NCBI RefSeq assembly: GCF_022760925.1
Contig: NZ_JAKTNT010000015.1
Coordinates: forward strand, 1-64,000
Origin: Thermus hydrothermalis
GTDB lineage: Bacteria > Deinococcota > Deinococci > Deinococcales > Thermaceae
Reading direction: 5' to 3'
DNA length: 64,000 nt
Under the pieces are notes generated by a model. The model was not told the DNA's origin. It was given only the letters and a program-made list of their open reading frames with translations, and ran no database searches. The translations under genes were made by a program, and so were the position numbers. This document shows positions 62,560 through 64,000 of the stretch, piece by piece (the first letter of the stretch is position 1; each line of letters starts with the position of its first letter).

Positions 62560-64000
62560 ATGCCTTTAAGGCAGGCCCTCGTCATCTACAAAGGCAAGCC
62601 CGCCCTGGCCGAGGAAAAGGGCGACCGGCTGGAGCTCACCCTGGCCACGGGGGAAAGGCTCAAGGTCCGGCCCAAGGACGTCCTCCTCCTCCACCCGGGC
62701 CCGGCGGGCCTGGCCCTGGAGGTGCCCCCCGGGGAGGAGGAGGCGGCGTGGGAGCTCCTGCAGGGGGAGGCGGTGAGCCTGAAGGAGCTCGCCGAGCTGG
62801 TCTACGGGGCCTACACGCCCGAGACGGCCTTGGGGGCCTACCTCCTTGCCCAGAAGGGGGAGCGGTTCGTGCTGGAGGGGGAAAGGGTTAGGGCCCGCAC
62901 CGCGGAGGAGCTCGCCGCCTGGCTTGCGGCCAAAAGGGAGAAGGAGGCCCGGGAAAAGGCCTTCCAGGAGGGCATCGCCCGGCTCAAGGCGGGAAGCCCC
63001 GCCCCGGAGGACCGCCCCCTCCTCGCCGAGGTGGAGGCCCTGGCCTGGGGCGAGCGGAAGGAAAGCCCCGTGCTGAAGGCCTTGGGCCTCCCCGAAACCC
63101 CCGAGGCGGCCCACGCCCTTCTCCTCCGCCTCGGCCTTTGGCGGCGGGAAAACCCCCACCCCAGGCGGCTTGGCCTGCCCCTCGAGGCTCCCCACCTCCC
63201 CCTTCCCCCCTTGCCCGAGGAAAGGCGGGAGGACCTCACCCACCTCCCCGCCTTCGCCATTGACGACGAGGGGAGCCAGGACCCCGACGACGCCCTCTAC
63301 GCCGAGCGGGTGGAAGGGGGTTTCCGCCTCCTGGTGCACGTGGCGGACGTGGCCGCCCTGGTGGCCCCGGGAAGCCCCCTGGACCGGGAGGCCCTGCGCC
63401 GGGGGGCGAACCTCTACCTCCCCGAGGGCACCGTGCCCATGCTTCCCCCGGAGGCCACGGCCCTTTTGGGCCTGGGCCTACAACCGGTTTCCCCAGCCCT
63501 CACCTTTGAGCTTTGGGTTTCCGAGGAAGGGGAGCTCCTTGAGGAGCGGATTTTCCCGAGCTGGGTGCGGGTGGAAAGGCTCACCTACGCCGAGGCCCTG
63601 GGCCATGGCGGGCTTTCCCCCTTGCGGGAGGTGGCGGAGGCCTTCCGCAGGCGGCGCCTCGCCCAAGGGGCCCTGGAGATCTCCCTCCCCGAGGTGAAGG
63701 TGCGGGTGGAGGGGGAAAGGGTGCGCATCACCCCCCTTCCTCCCTACGAGAGCCGCATCTGGGTGCGGGAGGCCATGCTCCTTGCGGGCTACGCCGCCGC
63801 CCACCTGGCCTTCCGGGAGGGGCTCCCCTTCCCCTACGCCACCCAGGAGGCTCCAAGCCGCAGGGTGGAGGGGGAGGGCCTCGCCGCCATGTGGGAGCAG
63901 CGGAAGACCCTGAAGCGGGCCCAGCTCAAGGCCACCCCTGCCCCCCACAAGGGCCTTGGCCTTCCCCTCTACGCCCAGGTGACGAGCCCCTTGCGGCGCT
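62560..64000 (+). CDS. RNB-family exoribonuclease II (partial, 3' end beyond window)
   Basis: The first 480 residues of a second RNB-domain exoribonuclease. The N-terminal ~200 residues are not the winged helix and cold-shock domains of RNase R; they start QALVIYKGKPALAEEKGDRLEL with an SH3-like strand pattern and continue in charged helices, as in RNase II-like proteins of cyanobacteria and Deinococci. The RNB domain begins near residue 225 with FAIDDEGSQDPDDALYAERV (metal aspartates) and contains PYESRIWVREAMLLAGYAAAHL. It probably degrades single-stranded RNA from the 3' end. The TSPLR segment is the last visible. Confidence 0.9.
   Translation, partial: MPLRQALVIYKGKPALAEEKGDRLELTLATGERLKVRPKDVLLLHPGPAGLALEVPPGEEEAAWELLQGEAVSLKELAELVYGAYTPETALGAYLLAQKGERFVLEGERVRARTAEELAAWLAAKREKEAREKAFQEGIARLKAGSPAPEDRPLLAEVEALAWGERKESPVLKALGLPETPEAAHALLLRLGLWRRENPHPRRLGLPLEAPHLPLPPLPEERREDLTHLPAFAIDDEGSQDPDDALYAERVEGGFRLLVHVADVAALVAPGSPLDREALRRGANLYLPEGTVPMLPPEATALLGLGLQPVSPALTFELWVSEEGELLEERIFPSWVRVERLTYAEALGHGGLSPLREVAEAFRRRRLAQGALEISLPEVKVRVEGERVRITPLPPYESRIWVREAMLLAGYAAAHLAFREGLPFPYATQEAPSRRVEGEGLAAMWEQRKTLKRAQLKATPAPHKGLGLPLYAQVTSPLRR

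Overview
The window is a 64 kb, very GC-rich stretch of a Thermus chromosome (genus-level call). The basis is the 830-residue DNA polymerase I at 48207-50699, which is near-identical in its motifs to the Taq/Tth/Tfl enzymes, together with a fused SecDF, the short 571-residue IF2, the RNA polymerase factor Gfh1 and a Thermus-type tmRNA. I cannot assign a species from sequence alone. Genes are packed tightly, usually with 4-30 bp overlaps. Codon third positions are mostly G or C, which creates long spurious antisense reading frames. I see no insertion sequence, prophage or CRISPR array. One decayed accessory gene, an AAA ATPase of the DUF4143 type, lies at about 53017-53608.

Layout. 1-5.4 kb: a truncated acyl-CoA ligase, a phosphoribosyltransferase and cupin pair, and a minus-strand ABC exporter operon led by an exported NEW3-repeat protein. 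5.4-9.4 kb: speD (polyamine synthesis) with an unusual promoter, divergent from sdhCDAB. 9.4-14.8 kb: a small cupin, then a four-gene cluster of histidine kinase with FecR/TPR tail, receiver protein, membrane HEAT protein and family 2 glycosyltransferase. 14.8-23.2 kb: MFS transporter, nitronate monooxygenase-like enzyme, exported FAD oxidoreductase, TetR regulator, trmD-rplS, an orphan LuxR-type regulator, L-serine dehydratase alpha and a 3-hydroxybutyrate-dehydrogenase-like enzyme. 23.3-29.6 kb: secDF and the rimP-nusA-ylxR-infB operon, all minus strand. 29.6-33.2 kb: ssrA (tmRNA), then an FMN riboswitch and ribD-ribE-ribBA. 33.2-36.7 kb: a von Willebrand A membrane protein, a Tat-exported metallo-hydrolase and a coiled-coil protein. 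36.6-39.2 kb: two-subunit methylmalonyl-CoA mutase with a hotdog thioesterase. 39.2-46.8 kb: a cation efflux gene, lysS, gfh1 and the membrane/RNA cluster nfeD-floA-phoH-ybeY-dgkA. 46.8-53 kb: aroE, yigZ, polA, azlCD, glmM. 53-64 kb: pseudogene, rbfA, thioesterase, aminotransferase, rnr, Memo-like protein, cca, coaE, SDR, sufE, plsY and the start of a second RNB-family exoribonuclease.

How it works together. Most of the window is housekeeping: translation and its quality control (infB, nusA, rimP, rbfA, ssrA, rnr, lysS, trmD, rplS, ybeY), central metabolism (sdh, mcm, riboflavin, shikimate), envelope synthesis (glmM, plsY, dgkA) and secretion (secDF). The less ordinary parts are the kinase-HEAT-glycosyltransferase cluster, the NEW3/ABC exporter, and the promoter architecture. 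Many genes carry a TANNNT-like -10 element only 6-7 bp before the start codon, which implies leaderless mRNAs. In the cca/coaE pair such promoters lie inside each other's coding regions.

All product calls rest on motif recognition and remembered family knowledge. No database search was run.
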